Positions 12,992-20,140 of a DNA stretch of 21,412 bases are shown here, piece after piece. Source of the DNA: a virus; IMG/VR virus record IMGVR_UViG_3300025162_000197, positions 1 to 21,412 of that record. One strand, given 5' to 3'. The position numbers and the translations under genes are program-made. The notes under the pieces were generated by a model. The model searched no databases, was not told the origin of the DNA, and saw nothing but the letters and a program-made list of their open reading frames with translations. Position 1 is the stretch's first letter. Each line of letters opens with the position of its first letter.

Positions 12992-13227
12992 GCAAATTAT
13001 TGCAGAGTGAAACCGCAGAAACAATGACCGATATGCAGTTTGTTAACTTTATTGAAATGACTGGCTTGCGTTGGGACATTGCAGAAAACATGAAGCAATG
13101 GGGTGGAAGTTTCGTAAAAGCGCTGTCGGATTGTGTGCTTACCGCAGATGCAACAAACCTGTATGCCTTGGTGCATGGTTTTAGGCGCTATTTCAATGAA
13201 TACTTACCGCACAAATGGAACAAATAA
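12988..13227 (+). CDS. Hypothetical protein, 79 aa
   Basis: ATG 12988 overlaps the previous TGA and has AAGGGG upstream. The frame is open to 12970, but that start would lack a ribosome-binding site. The peptide is helical: EMTGLRWDIAENMKQWGG, then LTADATNLYALVHGFRRYFNEY. No family was recognised. It ends the transcription unit, since a promoter and another leader follow. Confidence 0.6.
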   Translation: MSKLLQSETAETMTDMQFVNFIEMTGLRWDIAENMKQWGGSFVKALSDCVLTADATNLYALVHGFRRYFNEYLPHKWNK

Positions 13228-13231
13228 GGTA

Positions 13232-13260
13232 TTGCATTTAGTATTTAGTAGTATTAGTAT
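13232..13260 (+). promoter_or_regulatory. Putative promoter TTGCAT-17-TAGTAT
   Basis: TTGCAT (13232-13237) and TAGTAT (13255-13260) are separated by 17 nt in an AT-rich intergenic stretch. The distance to the TTAGTG leader motif (38 nt) nearly equals that at genes 7104 and 8869 (37 nt), which supports a shared promoter-leader module. Confidence 0.5.
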
Positions 13261-13275
13261 TAAACTATATTAAAT

Positions 13276-13286
13276 TTAGTGAAAGG
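13276..13286 (+). repeat. Shared leader motif TTAGTGAAAGG, copy 4 (diverged end)
   Basis: The first 11 bases match the other copies. The end then runs into CGGTGA, which gives a stronger Shine-Dalgarno (AGGCGGTGA) for ATG 13301. Confidence 0.55.
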
Positions 13287-13300
13287 CGGTGATTAACAAA

Positions 13301-13579
13301 ATGAGTAAAGATAGCGCAATGAGAATGTTACAAAGTATGGGGCGTATGGTTCGTTACAGTTTCACGTTTTGGTTCTACAAAGAAAAAAATAATGGGCAGT
13401 TTGCTGACCCAATTATTGTTTCGGTAATTGAACCAACTTACGGTGAAGCCGAAAGGCGAGCAAGGGAAATCGCCATGAAGAACGACCCCACCAAAAAGGA
13501 ATGTTTCTTGCAAAGTTGCGTAGAGTTGCTTGAACAACAACCCATGGTTATCCGTGAGCCTGAACATACCCACGAATAA
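13301..13579 (+). CDS. Hypothetical protein, 92 aa
   Basis: ATG 13301 is preferred over GTG 13289 because AGGCGGTGA lies 8 nt before it. The protein has an amphipathic N-terminal helix (MRMLQSMGRMV), strands RYSFTFWFYKEK and PIIVSVIEPTYGEAERRAREIA, and an acidic end. The strand-helix pattern with xxYGEAERRA resembles small phage proteins of unknown function. It has its own promoter and precedes the ssDNA-binding candidate, so a role in DNA metabolism is possible but unproven. Confidence 0.65.
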   Translation: MSKDSAMRMLQSMGRMVRYSFTFWFYKEKNNGQFADPIIVSVIEPTYGEAERRAREIAMKNDPTKKECFLQSCVELLEQQPMVIREPEHTHE

Positions 13580-13603
13580 AACGCATAATATTTAATTTGT
13601 TCA

Positions 13604-14224
13604 ATGAAAGTGATTACGAACATGCCATTTATTAACAATGAACAAGAAGAAAAAAACCAGTCTATTTATTTGACCATTAACGATAAAAGCAAAATACACT
13701 TGCTTTCACGATTGTATAAAGTTCAAACTTATTTTGTTAGAAGCCTGAACAAGTCAATTTGGGGCGAAGACATCGTTAACAAAGCAGAAGCCGAAAAAGA
13801 TACCCGCCGACGTGTGGAGTATATTTATTGGGCTATTGTTGACGGGCAAGAGGGTATCGTTAGATTACCAGCGTCCGTGTTCTTTTCCATTAACGACGCC
13901 GAAAAAATGCTTGGTTCAGACAAGCGAGGTATGGAGTTTTTCATCAGTAAGTCGGGTTCGGGATTAAACACCAAGTACGGTGTGACAAGAGGTCGTGACG
14001 TCCCAACAACCGAAAGCCAAATTAACGACGCAAACAAGAAGTTGGCTGAACAAATGATGAAGTACGAAAAATCCTTGAAACAAAATTTAGCGGATTATGT
14101 AGGGCAAGCGTACGTTGAGAGTGGCGGAAATTATGACGTAACCCCAACACCAAATGTTGAGTTACCAAACTTGAACCCCACACTTGATGACTTGTTTCCA
14201 ACCGATGAAAATAAGCAATCCTGA
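13604..14224 (+). CDS. Putative ssDNA-binding protein (gp32/OB-fold-like)
   Basis: The protein has 206 aa. The middle region reads as an OB-type binding core: YIYWAIVDGQEGIVRLPASV, then MEFFISKSGSGLNTKYGVTRG. It resembles the phage pattern in which an interaction strand is followed by a G-x-G-L-x-T-x-Y-x-V segment. The C-terminus is acidic (LNPTLDDLFPTDEN), as in ssDNA-binding proteins that recruit replication and repair enzymes. M7 (13622) is an alternative start. Neither start has a clear Shine-Dalgarno. Its place after replication genes and before a resolvase-like nuclease fits the role. Confidence 0.5.
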   Translation: MKVITNMPFINNEQEEKNQSIYLTINDKSKIHLLSRLYKVQTYFVRSLNKSIWGEDIVNKAEAEKDTRRRVEYIYWAIVDGQEGIVRLPASVFFSINDAEKMLGSDKRGMEFFISKSGSGLNTKYGVTRGRDVPTTESQINDANKKLAEQMMKYEKSLKQNLADYVGQAYVESGGNYDVTPTPNVELPNLNPTLDDLFPTDENKQS

Positions 14225-14816
14225 AAAAGTGTATAACGATACACGCAAAAAGGTTGTTGATGAAGCAACTCCCAAGCAAAAAAAAGCTTGGGGGTTGTAT
14301 TCAAGTTTGCAAAAGGTCGTAAAGCAACACACCCGTTCATACCTTGAAGTTGGCAACATCTTAAAAACCATTCGTGACGGTAAACTTTATTTGTATGTCG
14401 GCGAGTGGGAAGTTAAAAACTTTCAAGACTTTTTGAACAGCCCTGAAATTGGTATTAGGCGTGCGACAGCATATTTGTACATACAGATTTGGGAAATATA
14501 CGTTGAACGCTTAAAACTAACGCCCGAAGACGTAACATCAATACCACTTGGCAGACTTATGCGCCTTTGCCCGAAGTTAAAGACAATGACCGATGAACAA
14601 GCGCTTGAAGTGGTTGACCAAGCACGGGACGTAACCAACCCCGACTTTGACCGTGAGTTACGAGTTAGAAAATTGGACGGCACACGCCCTGTAATTAAAA
14701 AGTGCAAAGAATGTGGCGGGTGGGAAATTGAAATTGACCCCGAAAGCCTTTGCACATGCAAAGACAAAACCCCCCTACGTCAAAAGTACATTGCCAAAGA
14801 AGTTGGCGAAATTTAG
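14205..14816 (+). CDS. DUF3102-like protein with C-terminal cysteine cluster
   Basis: The protein has 203 aa from ATG 14205. The frame also offers ATG 14187 and TTG 14184, and no start has a convincing Shine-Dalgarno. The central region has YLEVGNILKTIRDGKLY, VGEWEVKNFQDFL, GIRRATAYLYIQIW and PLGRLMRLCPKLK. This follows the helix plan of DUF3102-like or ParB-related phage and plasmid proteins. The C-terminus carries KCKECGGW and LCTC, a plausible zinc site. A DNA-binding role is inferred. It overlaps the SSB candidate by 20 nt. Confidence 0.6.
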   Translation: MKISNPEKVYNDTRKKVVDEATPKQKKAWGLYSSLQKVVKQHTRSYLEVGNILKTIRDGKLYLYVGEWEVKNFQDFLNSPEIGIRRATAYLYIQIWEIYVERLKLTPEDVTSIPLGRLMRLCPKLKTMTDEQALEVVDQARDVTNPDFDRELRVRKLDGTRPVIKKCKECGGWEIEIDPESLCTCKDKTPLRQKYIAKEVGEI

Positions 14817-14818
14817 GA

Positions 14819-14824
14819 TATAAT
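14819..14824 (+). promoter_or_regulatory. -10-like box TATAAT, leaderless geometry
   Basis: TATAAT ends 6 nt before ATG 14831 and starts 2 nt after the upstream stop. No -35 at usable spacing is visible. Confidence 0.55.
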
Positions 14825-14830
14825 ATAAAT

Positions 14831-15097
14831 ATGAACAATCTATATAAATTAACAGCCGTTAAGGCGATATTGCAGGAAAAGTACAACATAAAAGTTTGCT
14901 TGATGACGCTGTACGCCTACATTGAAAAAGGTTACCTTGCACCGTCGTATATAACCGAGGGCAAACGCAAATGGTTTTTCTTTAACGAAGAAGCCATACA
15001 AGCGTTTGTGGAAAAGTACCCTGTACTGCTCGCAGGCAATAAAAAGCGAATAGGTAAATCACGGGTAGTTAATAAGCATGAAGAATTTAACAAGTAG
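14831..15097 (+). CDS. MerR/excisionase-like HTH protein
   Basis: The protein has 88 aa. LTAVKAILQEKYNIKVCLMTLYAYIEKGYLAPS is a winged-helix MerR/Xis-type DNA-binding motif, followed by the wing strand KRKWFFFNEEAIQAFVEKYP, typical of that superfamily. The basic C-terminus may help DNA contact. The frame is open to 14750, but ATG 14831 has the TATAAT box at the leaderless distance and avoids a 60-nt overlap. It heads the block of genes ending with the methyltransferase, so it may regulate them. No integrase is seen, so excision is unlikely as its job. Confidence 0.75.
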   Translation: MNNLYKLTAVKAILQEKYNIKVCLMTLYAYIEKGYLAPSYITEGKRKWFFFNEEAIQAFVEKYPVLLAGNKKRIGKSRVVNKHEEFNK

Positions 15098-15509
15098 AAA
15101 ACAAAAGGGCAGACAGCTAGAAAAGTTTGTTGCAAAGGCGTTTGAAGAAATTTACCCTTTTGCATATGCTCGCATGGACAGTGGCAGTGGTTTTCGTCAT
15201 AAAGAGGACGTAACCCTACCCGATAATGTCCTTTGGCACATTGAGTGTAAAAACCACAATGCACCAAGCGTAAACAGTTGGTGGGAACAGGCAAAGGTTG
15301 GCTGTCCTGCTTGGAAAATACCTGTTTTGGTTTACAGACTACCGTACCAAGAAGACCCGACAGTTGTTGTGTTTTTGTATCACTTAATAGGGTTTATGGG
15401 GAAACAGGACATAACCCATATTGACCCAAGTGATTACACAATCAGCATGGCGTTTTCAAAGTTTATGAAGTTAGTTAAAGAGCGAGAAAATGACAAGACC
15501 ACAGAATGA
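15078..15509 (+). CDS. Holliday-junction-resolvase-like PD-(D/E)XK nuclease
   Basis: The protein has 143 aa. SRKQKGRQLEKFVAKAF (Glu15), HKEDVTLP (Asp44) and WHIECKNHN (Glu56-x-Lys58) form the E...D...ExK signature of small resolvase-type nucleases. WWEQAK then supplies the usual Q-A-K helix, and PVLVYRLP is the next strand. Such enzymes cut branched DNA before packaging. The start overlaps the HTH gene by 20 nt and the stop overlaps the next gene by 20 nt. With the Cas4/RecB-like enzyme and SSB candidate, it completes a recombination set. Confidence 0.75.
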   Translation: MKNLTSRKQKGRQLEKFVAKAFEEIYPFAYARMDSGSGFRHKEDVTLPDNVLWHIECKNHNAPSVNSWWEQAKVGCPAWKIPVLVYRLPYQEDPTVVVFLYHLIGFMGKQDITHIDPSDYTISMAFSKFMKLVKERENDKTTE

Positions 15510-15753
15510 AATTTTAATAAAATCACATAAAATGCCTGACTTAATAGGGCAAATACTTTATGGCGAAATGTCGTCAATTGGCGAGAATGAAAGCAAGGAA
15601 AAAAACGCTTTGTGGATTGATAACGATATTTTTATATACGAAATGTACAAAATTCTTAAAAAAGCCGATGAACTTGGTGCGTTTGACAAAAACAAAGAGG
15701 CTGACGGCACAACCGATGAAGACGGCGAGCCACGACAGGTTATTTATGTCTAA
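15490..15753 (+). CDS. Hypothetical acidic protein, 87 aa
   Basis: The protein is acidic, especially at the C-terminus (KEADGTTDEDGEP). It has a helical centre (IFIYEMYKILKKADEL) and begins within the end of the resolvase gene. No family was recognised. The C-terminal part is encoded together with the start of the next gene (8-nt overlap). A DNA-mimic or adaptor role would fit the charge, but that is speculation. Confidence 0.6.
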   Translation: MTRPQNEILIKSHKMPDLIGQILYGEMSSIGENESKEKNALWIDNDIFIYEMYKILKKADELGAFDKNKEADGTTDEDGEPRQVIYV

Positions 15754-15994
15754 ACTATACGGAACACGAACACACACGGTTTGGGGTATTCAATTTGGTA
15801 AGTGGCAGTTTTGTTTCAGCGAGGTTTTAGAAAAATTTTATACATTCCAAGCGTTGCTTGATAGCTTTCGTTCGGACGGTAAAATTACTACGTTGCAGGG
15901 GCTATACCCGTATGTTGAGCAAGCCCCAAGCCTGAACGGAACACACAAGGATAGTTTTGTGCTTGATTTAGGCAAGGCGTATGAAACAAAGTAA
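15746..15994 (+). CDS. Hypothetical protein, 82 aa
   Basis: ATG 15746 is preferred. The frame stays open to 15560, but that upstream stretch is the shadow of the 87-aa gene. The protein has an aromatic, strand-rich start (THTVWGIQFGKWQFCF) and a helix (EVLEKFYTFQALLDSF). No family was recognised. It overlaps both neighbours, by 8 and 14 nt. Confidence 0.55.
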   Translation: MSKLYGTRTHTVWGIQFGKWQFCFSEVLEKFYTFQALLDSFRSDGKITTLQGLYPYVEQAPSLNGTHKDSFVLDLGKAYETK

Positions 15995-16118
15995 ATGGCT
16001 TAATTTTTTAGGTTGGGTGTTTTTTAAGTTGTCGTGTTTGCGTGACCGTACCCCCGCACCGATAACTTGGTTAATTGATTGGGTGCGCTATGAAATTTTA
16101 TGGGACAAATTAAACTAG
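15981..16118 (+). CDS. Small hypothetical protein, 45 aa
   Basis: The peptide begins KQSKWLNFLGWVFFKLS, an amphipathic aromatic helix likely to touch membrane, followed by RDRTPAPITWLIDW. AGGCAAGG precedes the ATG. It overlaps the preceding gene by 14 nt and the following one by 19 nt, which fits the packing seen throughout. No function can be assigned. Confidence 0.5.
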   Translation: MKQSKWLNFLGWVFFKLSCLRDRTPAPITWLIDWVRYEILWDKLN

Positions 16119-16846
16119 CGGTAGCAATACAACACTACCCGACCGAAGAACGTGTACGCATGAAAGACAGGCTGTTAAAACAGCTTGATAACGACCCCCG
16201 CATTAAGGTTGTTGCCGACGGCGATTTGTGGACAAACTGCAAAGCGTGTTTACGAAGTGCAGAGCAGGGGGCAACACATATTTTGGTATTACAAGACGAC
16301 ATTGAAGTGTGCCGTGACTTTTTGGAAACAGTAGAGCGAGCCGTTGAGTTAAGACCCGACAAACACATAACATTTTTCACAAACAGAAATAGGGAATTAA
16401 GCCAAGCAATGAACGAGGGCAAAAGATGGGTACGCATAAAGCGATGGTTGATGGCGCAGGCGTATGTCGTGCCTGTTTCAATGGTTGAGCCTTTTATTGC
16501 GTTTGCCGACAGCGCCCTAAAGGCTGACATCAAGTTTGACGATGACCGTTGGTGTGTTTACCATTTGTACACAAGAACGTACGTTTGGGCAGTAGCGCCC
16601 ACGCTTGTTCAGCACTTGGCTTGGGGTGAAACCACCATTGCCGATTTATACGGCGATGACTGGAAGTTTGTAAAAGAGGCAAGTAATAGAACGTCCGAAG
16701 TTTACCTTGGTGCAAACCGTTCGGGTCGTGAGGTTGATTTGTCCGATGTAAATAATTTTGTAGCCGACGAAAAAGGGCATATTCTCATGTATAAACACAT
16801 GATGAAAATTGATAACTTGTCGTGTGGCGTTAAAGGGGATTACTAA
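16100..16846 (+). CDS. Glycosyltransferase-like protein (GT-A fold)
   Basis: The protein has 248 aa. LAVAIQHYPTEERV opens the fold. THILVLQDDIEVCRDF (about residues 69-84) is the strand carrying the metal motif (QDD), and KFDDDRWCVYHLY (about 145-157) provides a second acidic patch at the expected acceptor side. This is the layout of GT-A glycosyltransferases, including phage-encoded ones. The acceptor is unknown. It is followed by a methyltransferase in what looks like a two-gene modification cassette placed directly before the terminase genes, so DNA, capsid or fibre decoration are the candidates. Confidence 0.65.
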   Translation: MGQIKLAVAIQHYPTEERVRMKDRLLKQLDNDPRIKVVADGDLWTNCKACLRSAEQGATHILVLQDDIEVCRDFLETVERAVELRPDKHITFFTNRNRELSQAMNEGKRWVRIKRWLMAQAYVVPVSMVEPFIAFADSALKADIKFDDDRWCVYHLYTRTYVWAVAPTLVQHLAWGETTIADLYGDDWKFVKEASNRTSEVYLGANRSGREVDLSDVNNFVADEKGHILMYKHMMKIDNLSCGVKGDY

Positions 16847-16847
16847 A

Positions 16848-17450
16848 ATGAAATATAACGTGGATTGGTTTTCGCATAATATACCGTCAATAAAAAAGGC
16901 AGTTGAGGGCAAGGAAAGTGAAAAAGTTAATATGCTTGAAATCGGTTGCAATGAGGGTAGAAGCACCGTTTGGTTTTTGGAAAACCTATTGTTGCACGAC
17001 GATAGCAGAATTACGGTTATTGATACGTTTAACAGTAGCAGTAATTACAAACCAAGCACAGCCAAGAAATCCCCATTACAAAAAACATTTGAAGAAAACA
17101 TAAAAGAAACAGGCAAAGCGGAAAAAGTGTTTGTTTACAAGGGTATGAGCCAAGACGTTATGCGTACAATGCCCACTATGCCACGTTTTGATGTTGTCTA
17201 CGTGGACGGCTCACACTACGCACCTGACGTTTTAGAAGATTTGATTTATGTATACCGCATGGTGAAAAAAGGCGGATTGATTATTTGCGACGACTACGAA
17301 CTTGGCTACGGTAACAATACAGGTAATGGCTATGACAACCCCAACTATGAAGAACTACCCAAAAACGCAATTGATACGTTCAAAAAAATGTTCAAAGACC
17401 AAGTTGAAGTTGTTTTTGCTGGTTACATTATGGTGTTGCGCCGTAAGTAG
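16848..17450 (+). CDS. Class I SAM-dependent methyltransferase
   Basis: The 200-aa protein starts at ATG 16848 behind AAAGGGG. The frame is open to 16809, but that part overlaps the upstream gene. NMLEIGCNEGRSTVWFLE (motif I, glycine-rich loop), RITVIDTFN (motif II acidic residue), RFDVVYVDGSHY (motif IV region) and KKGGLIICDDYELG (post-motif) follow the methyltransferase-24 / CmcI-like pattern. Such enzymes methylate sugars or small acceptors more often than DNA. Since it follows a glycosyltransferase, methylation of a transferred sugar is a reasonable inference. No DNA-methyltransferase NPPY/DPPY motif is present. Confidence 0.82.
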   Translation: MKYNVDWFSHNIPSIKKAVEGKESEKVNMLEIGCNEGRSTVWFLENLLLHDDSRITVIDTFNSSSNYKPSTAKKSPLQKTFEENIKETGKAEKVFVYKGMSQDVMRTMPTMPRFDVVYVDGSHYAPDVLEDLIYVYRMVKKGGLIICDDYELGYGNNTGNGYDNPNYEELPKNAIDTFKKMFKDQVEVVFAGYIMVLRRK

Positions 17451-17453
17451 GTT

Positions 17454-17459
17454 TATAAT
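17454..17459 (+). promoter_or_regulatory. -10-like box TATAAT, leaderless geometry
   Basis: A perfect TATAAT ends 6 nt before ATG 17466 and starts 3 nt after the methyltransferase stop. It probably starts the packaging transcript. No clear -35 is visible. Confidence 0.55.
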
Positions 17460-17465
17460 TAAGTT

Positions 17466-17609
17466 ATGGAATTTACTTGCCCATTATTCTTGAAAAAGAT
17501 TTTAGCCTTTTTAGGGTTTCCATTTTGTTCCCAATGCGGTAACAAGTTAATACTTAAATACACACACGGCTTTGATGAAAAAGAAGTATGGGGGTGTCCA
17601 AAATGTTAG
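17466..17609 (+). CDS. Small zinc-ribbon protein, 47 aa
   Basis: The short frame ends in two CxxC knuckles: FCSQCGNKL (Cys21 and Cys24) and WGCPKC (Cys44 and Cys47, the last residue). That is enough for one zinc. The N-terminus (FTCPLFLKKILAFLGF) is hydrophobic. It has the TATAAT box at 6 nt and overlaps the small terminase start by 7 nt. The function is unknown. A zinc-ribbon partner of the terminase is one possibility. Confidence 0.6.
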   Translation: MEFTCPLFLKKILAFLGFPFCSQCGNKLILKYTHGFDEKEVWGCPKC

Positions 17610-18094
17610 ACACACAATTTACCGACGCTTACGAAGAACTTACACCCGACGATAAACAATTAGTGTTAATGCACGTTGACGGCATGCCTTACAGACTAAT
17701 GGCAGAAGTATTAGCGATAAACGGCAAGGTGATGACCGAGGGGACGATTAAAAACTGCTTTGATAAGAACGGCAGGTTGTACAACGCTTACCAACTAAAA
17801 ACAAAAGAAAAAGAAGAACGCATTGCAGAGTTCCACAAGACCGCAGGGGACTTGCTAATTGATATTTCGTATAAGGCGCTACAAAACGTAAAAAAAGCGA
17901 TTGACGACGGCAAGGTGGGCGTTTCCCTTGATATTTTAGATAGGGTCGGATTAGCAAAGGTGTTGAAAGTGGAAGTTGCGGACAACCCGCTTATAACACT
18001 TTTGAGAAAAAACATTGAAGCATATGAACGAGATAACAAAATACCTTTTCAAGCTGAACAATCAGCCATTGACGCTGACACCAAAGCAGAGTGA
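17603..18094 (+). CDS. Terminase small subunit, putative
   Basis: The protein has 163 aa. ATG 17603 has GGGGGTG at good spacing. ATG 17588 in the same frame would add five residues. The N-terminal helices (ELTPDDKQLVLMHVDG, MPYRLMAEVLAI, TEGTIKNCFDKNG) look like the HTH-type DNA-binding domain of small terminases, followed by helices for oligomerisation (NVKKAIDDGK, LDILDRVG). It directly precedes and overlaps the large subunit by 71 nt, the usual order. Recognition of the phage packaging site is the inferred role. Confidence 0.7.
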   Translation: MLDTQFTDAYEELTPDDKQLVLMHVDGMPYRLMAEVLAINGKVMTEGTIKNCFDKNGRLYNAYQLKTKEKEERIAEFHKTAGDLLIDISYKALQNVKKAIDDGKVGVSLDILDRVGLAKVLKVEVADNPLITLLRKNIEAYERDNKIPFQAEQSAIDADTKAE

Positions 18095-19376
18095 AATTTT
18101 TGATTTAATCGTAGGGTGCAGACACCCACGAAACCAAGTAATAGCACCGACACAATACGGCAAGTCAATGGTCGTTGGTTTGGCAATAGACACAAGAGCA
18201 GTACCAATGGGCGAGCGTTTTACTGTCCTTGCACCGTCGCAGAAGAAATGCGACATCATAATGGGCTATTGTATTGACCATATCTTTGACAGCCCTGATT
18301 TACTGTCGCAGTTAGAGTTGGACAGTAGCACAAACCTCGATAGGTTAAGACGTGAGCGAAGCAAAGAGAGTTTGACGTTTAAGGGCGGTGGCGGTGTGCA
18401 GACGCTTACGTTAGACGCAAAAAATGGTAAGCGTGCTATTGAAAGTGCCATGGGTTTTGGTAGCAAGCGTGTCATTTTGGACGAAAGCAGTTTGATTGGC
18501 GACGACCTGTATGCAACGGTTAAACGTATGCTTGGTGGCTATGCGTACAAAGACCAATTCTTACTTGAAATTGGTAACCCGTTTCATCGTAACCACTTTT
18601 ACAGGACGTGGCACAGCCCGATTTATAACAAGGTTTATCTTGATTACAAGGACGGTTTAGCAGAGGGCAGATACAGCCCCGAATTTATTGAAGAAATGAG
18701 AGGGGAAGCGTTTTTTGACGTTTTTTATGAGTGCAAGTTTCCCGATGAAGAAGAAGTTGACGCAGGCGGTTATAGGGTTTTAGTTACTTACGATGTTTTG
18801 GAAAAGGCGTCAAGCGACACAGCCGAAATGACCGAGGACGACCCGTTGATACTTGGTGTTGATGTTGGTGGTGGTGGCGATTACAACGTGTATACGCTAC
18901 GCAATAGCAACTTTGCATGGTGCGAAAGTTTTAACCATAGCAATGACACAATGACCAATGTAACCGAGATTGAACGCATAATGCGTGACTACGGGGTTAA
19001 GGCGCAAAACATTTACATTGATGACACTGGTATTGGTCGTGGTGTTTGCGATAGACTAAAGGAAAAGGGTATCAGAGTGAACGCAGTGGCGTTTGGTTCA
19101 AAAGCAAAAGACCCAACACGCTATACGAACACCAAAGCAGAAGACTTTTGGCATGCCCGTCAATGGTTAGAAGCGGGCGGAAAGTTATTAAAATCCGATA
19201 AATGGCAACAGCTAAATTGGATTAAGTATAAAATTTCCACCGATAAGGTGCTTCAAATTGAGGGCAAGGACGATTTGAAGAAGCGTACAGGCAAGTCACC
19301 CGACTTTGCTGATAGTTTTGCATTAACTTTCACGCAAAGAGCGCCTGCACCAAATATACGGGTAATGGGTCAATGA
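18024..19376 (+). CDS. terL: Terminase large subunit
   Basis: The protein has 450 aa from ATG 18024 (TTG 18015 is in frame). The ATPase half has Walker A APTQYGKS (41-48) and Walker B VILDE (150-154, Asp153-Glu154). The RNase H-like nuclease half has LGVDVGGGGD (Asp280), YIDDTGIG (Asp333-Asp334) and SPDFADSF (Asp427 and Asp430), giving the acidic cluster needed for two-metal cleavage. It drives DNA into the prohead and cuts the concatemer. Length and motif order are normal. It ends at an ATGA overlap with the next gene. Confidence 0.93.
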   Translation: MNEITKYLFKLNNQPLTLTPKQSEIFDLIVGCRHPRNQVIAPTQYGKSMVVGLAIDTRAVPMGERFTVLAPSQKKCDIIMGYCIDHIFDSPDLLSQLELDSSTNLDRLRRERSKESLTFKGGGGVQTLTLDAKNGKRAIESAMGFGSKRVILDESSLIGDDLYATVKRMLGGYAYKDQFLLEIGNPFHRNHFYRTWHSPIYNKVYLDYKDGLAEGRYSPEFIEEMRGEAFFDVFYECKFPDEEEVDAGGYRVLVTYDVLEKASSDTAEMTEDDPLILGVDVGGGGDYNVYTLRNSNFAWCESFNHSNDTMTNVTEIERIMRDYGVKAQNIYIDDTGIGRGVCDRLKEKGIRVNAVAFGSKAKDPTRYTNTKAEDFWHARQWLEAGGKLLKSDKWQQLNWIKYKISTDKVLQIEGKDDLKKRTGKSPDFADSFALTFTQRAPAPNIRVMGQ

Positions 19377-20122
19377 TTGAATTTACAACTACATCGTTAA
19401 GGGAAGTTGAAAGTAACATACATCTTGAACAGGTCATTGCTACCCTGCCCCCTAAAAAGCAAGAACTCGTAAGGCTCATTATTGAGGGCAACAACTTGGC
19501 TAAATCCGCAGAGATAATGGGCGTTGATAGTGGGCTTGTCTACAAAATGAAACGTGAGTTGAAGCGTGATTTGCTAGGGCTACGAAAAGACTGTTGGGGT
19601 AAGATGGGTACACAGGAAACCGAGTTTGACCGTATTTGCCATCACAACATTGCTGAAATGCCGTTGTCACAGTTTATGCAGGTGTTTTTGGCTGATTACG
19701 ATTGTGAGGGTTTATTTAACTGGAACACCGATAACAGCATTATTGATAAGGCGTTTAGGCAGTGGGAAAACAACATACCGACGATTGTTAGTTTTGGAAA
19801 TAACGACACGAAAGTAACCACAGTGCTGTCATACATAGCATACAAGATGTTTCTAAGGTGTGACCCGATACGAGTAATTTACTTTGCAGACCAGTCGTTT
19901 GCACCCCACATTGCCAAGTTGCGTAAGGTCATGCGACTAAGCCCCGTTCTTAACGACAACATGCAGATGATAACAACAAAAACAGGTATAGGACTTTTGG
20001 ACGGTTCAATTTTGAGGTTGCACAATCCGCTAAACCCCTTTAAGACTGCCGACATTGCGGTGTATGATAAATCGTTAAAAGATAAACGTGTTGTTGCAGG
20101 GCAATCGCTATACGTTCAATAA
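19373..20122 (+). CDS. HTH protein fused to a degenerate terminase-ATPase-like domain
   Basis: The protein has 249 aa, coupled to terL by ATGA. Residues about 20-75 have a sigma-factor/LuxR-like HTH (LPPKKQELVRLIIEGNNLAKSAEIMG). The C-terminal part follows the order of the terL ATPase: IVSFGNNDTKVT (138-149) stands where Walker A should be but lacks GKS/GKT. VIYFADQS resembles the strand after it. SPVLNDN matches SPDLLSQ of terL, GLLDGSILRL the glycine-rich strand, and IAVYDKS (Asp232) takes the place of the Walker B VILDES. There is no nuclease half. It is probably a non-catalytic paralogue or packaging adaptor. The alignment was done by eye. Confidence 0.55.
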   Translation: MIEFTTTSLREVESNIHLEQVIATLPPKKQELVRLIIEGNNLAKSAEIMGVDSGLVYKMKRELKRDLLGLRKDCWGKMGTQETEFDRICHHNIAEMPLSQFMQVFLADYDCEGLFNWNTDNSIIDKAFRQWENNIPTIVSFGNNDTKVTTVLSYIAYKMFLRCDPIRVIYFADQSFAPHIAKLRKVMRLSPVLNDNMQMITTKTGIGLLDGSILRLHNPLNPFKTADIAVYDKSLKDKRVVAGQSLYVQ

Positions 20123-20140
20123 TTTGAAGTGTTTTATAGG

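Noticed and set aside
15560-15745. N-terminal extension of the 82-aa protein to 15560
   Set aside because: This stretch is the shifted frame of the 87-aa gene and is rich in Lys/Arg/Leu/Thr without fold-like pattern. ATG 15746 gives the compact overlap usual in this genome.
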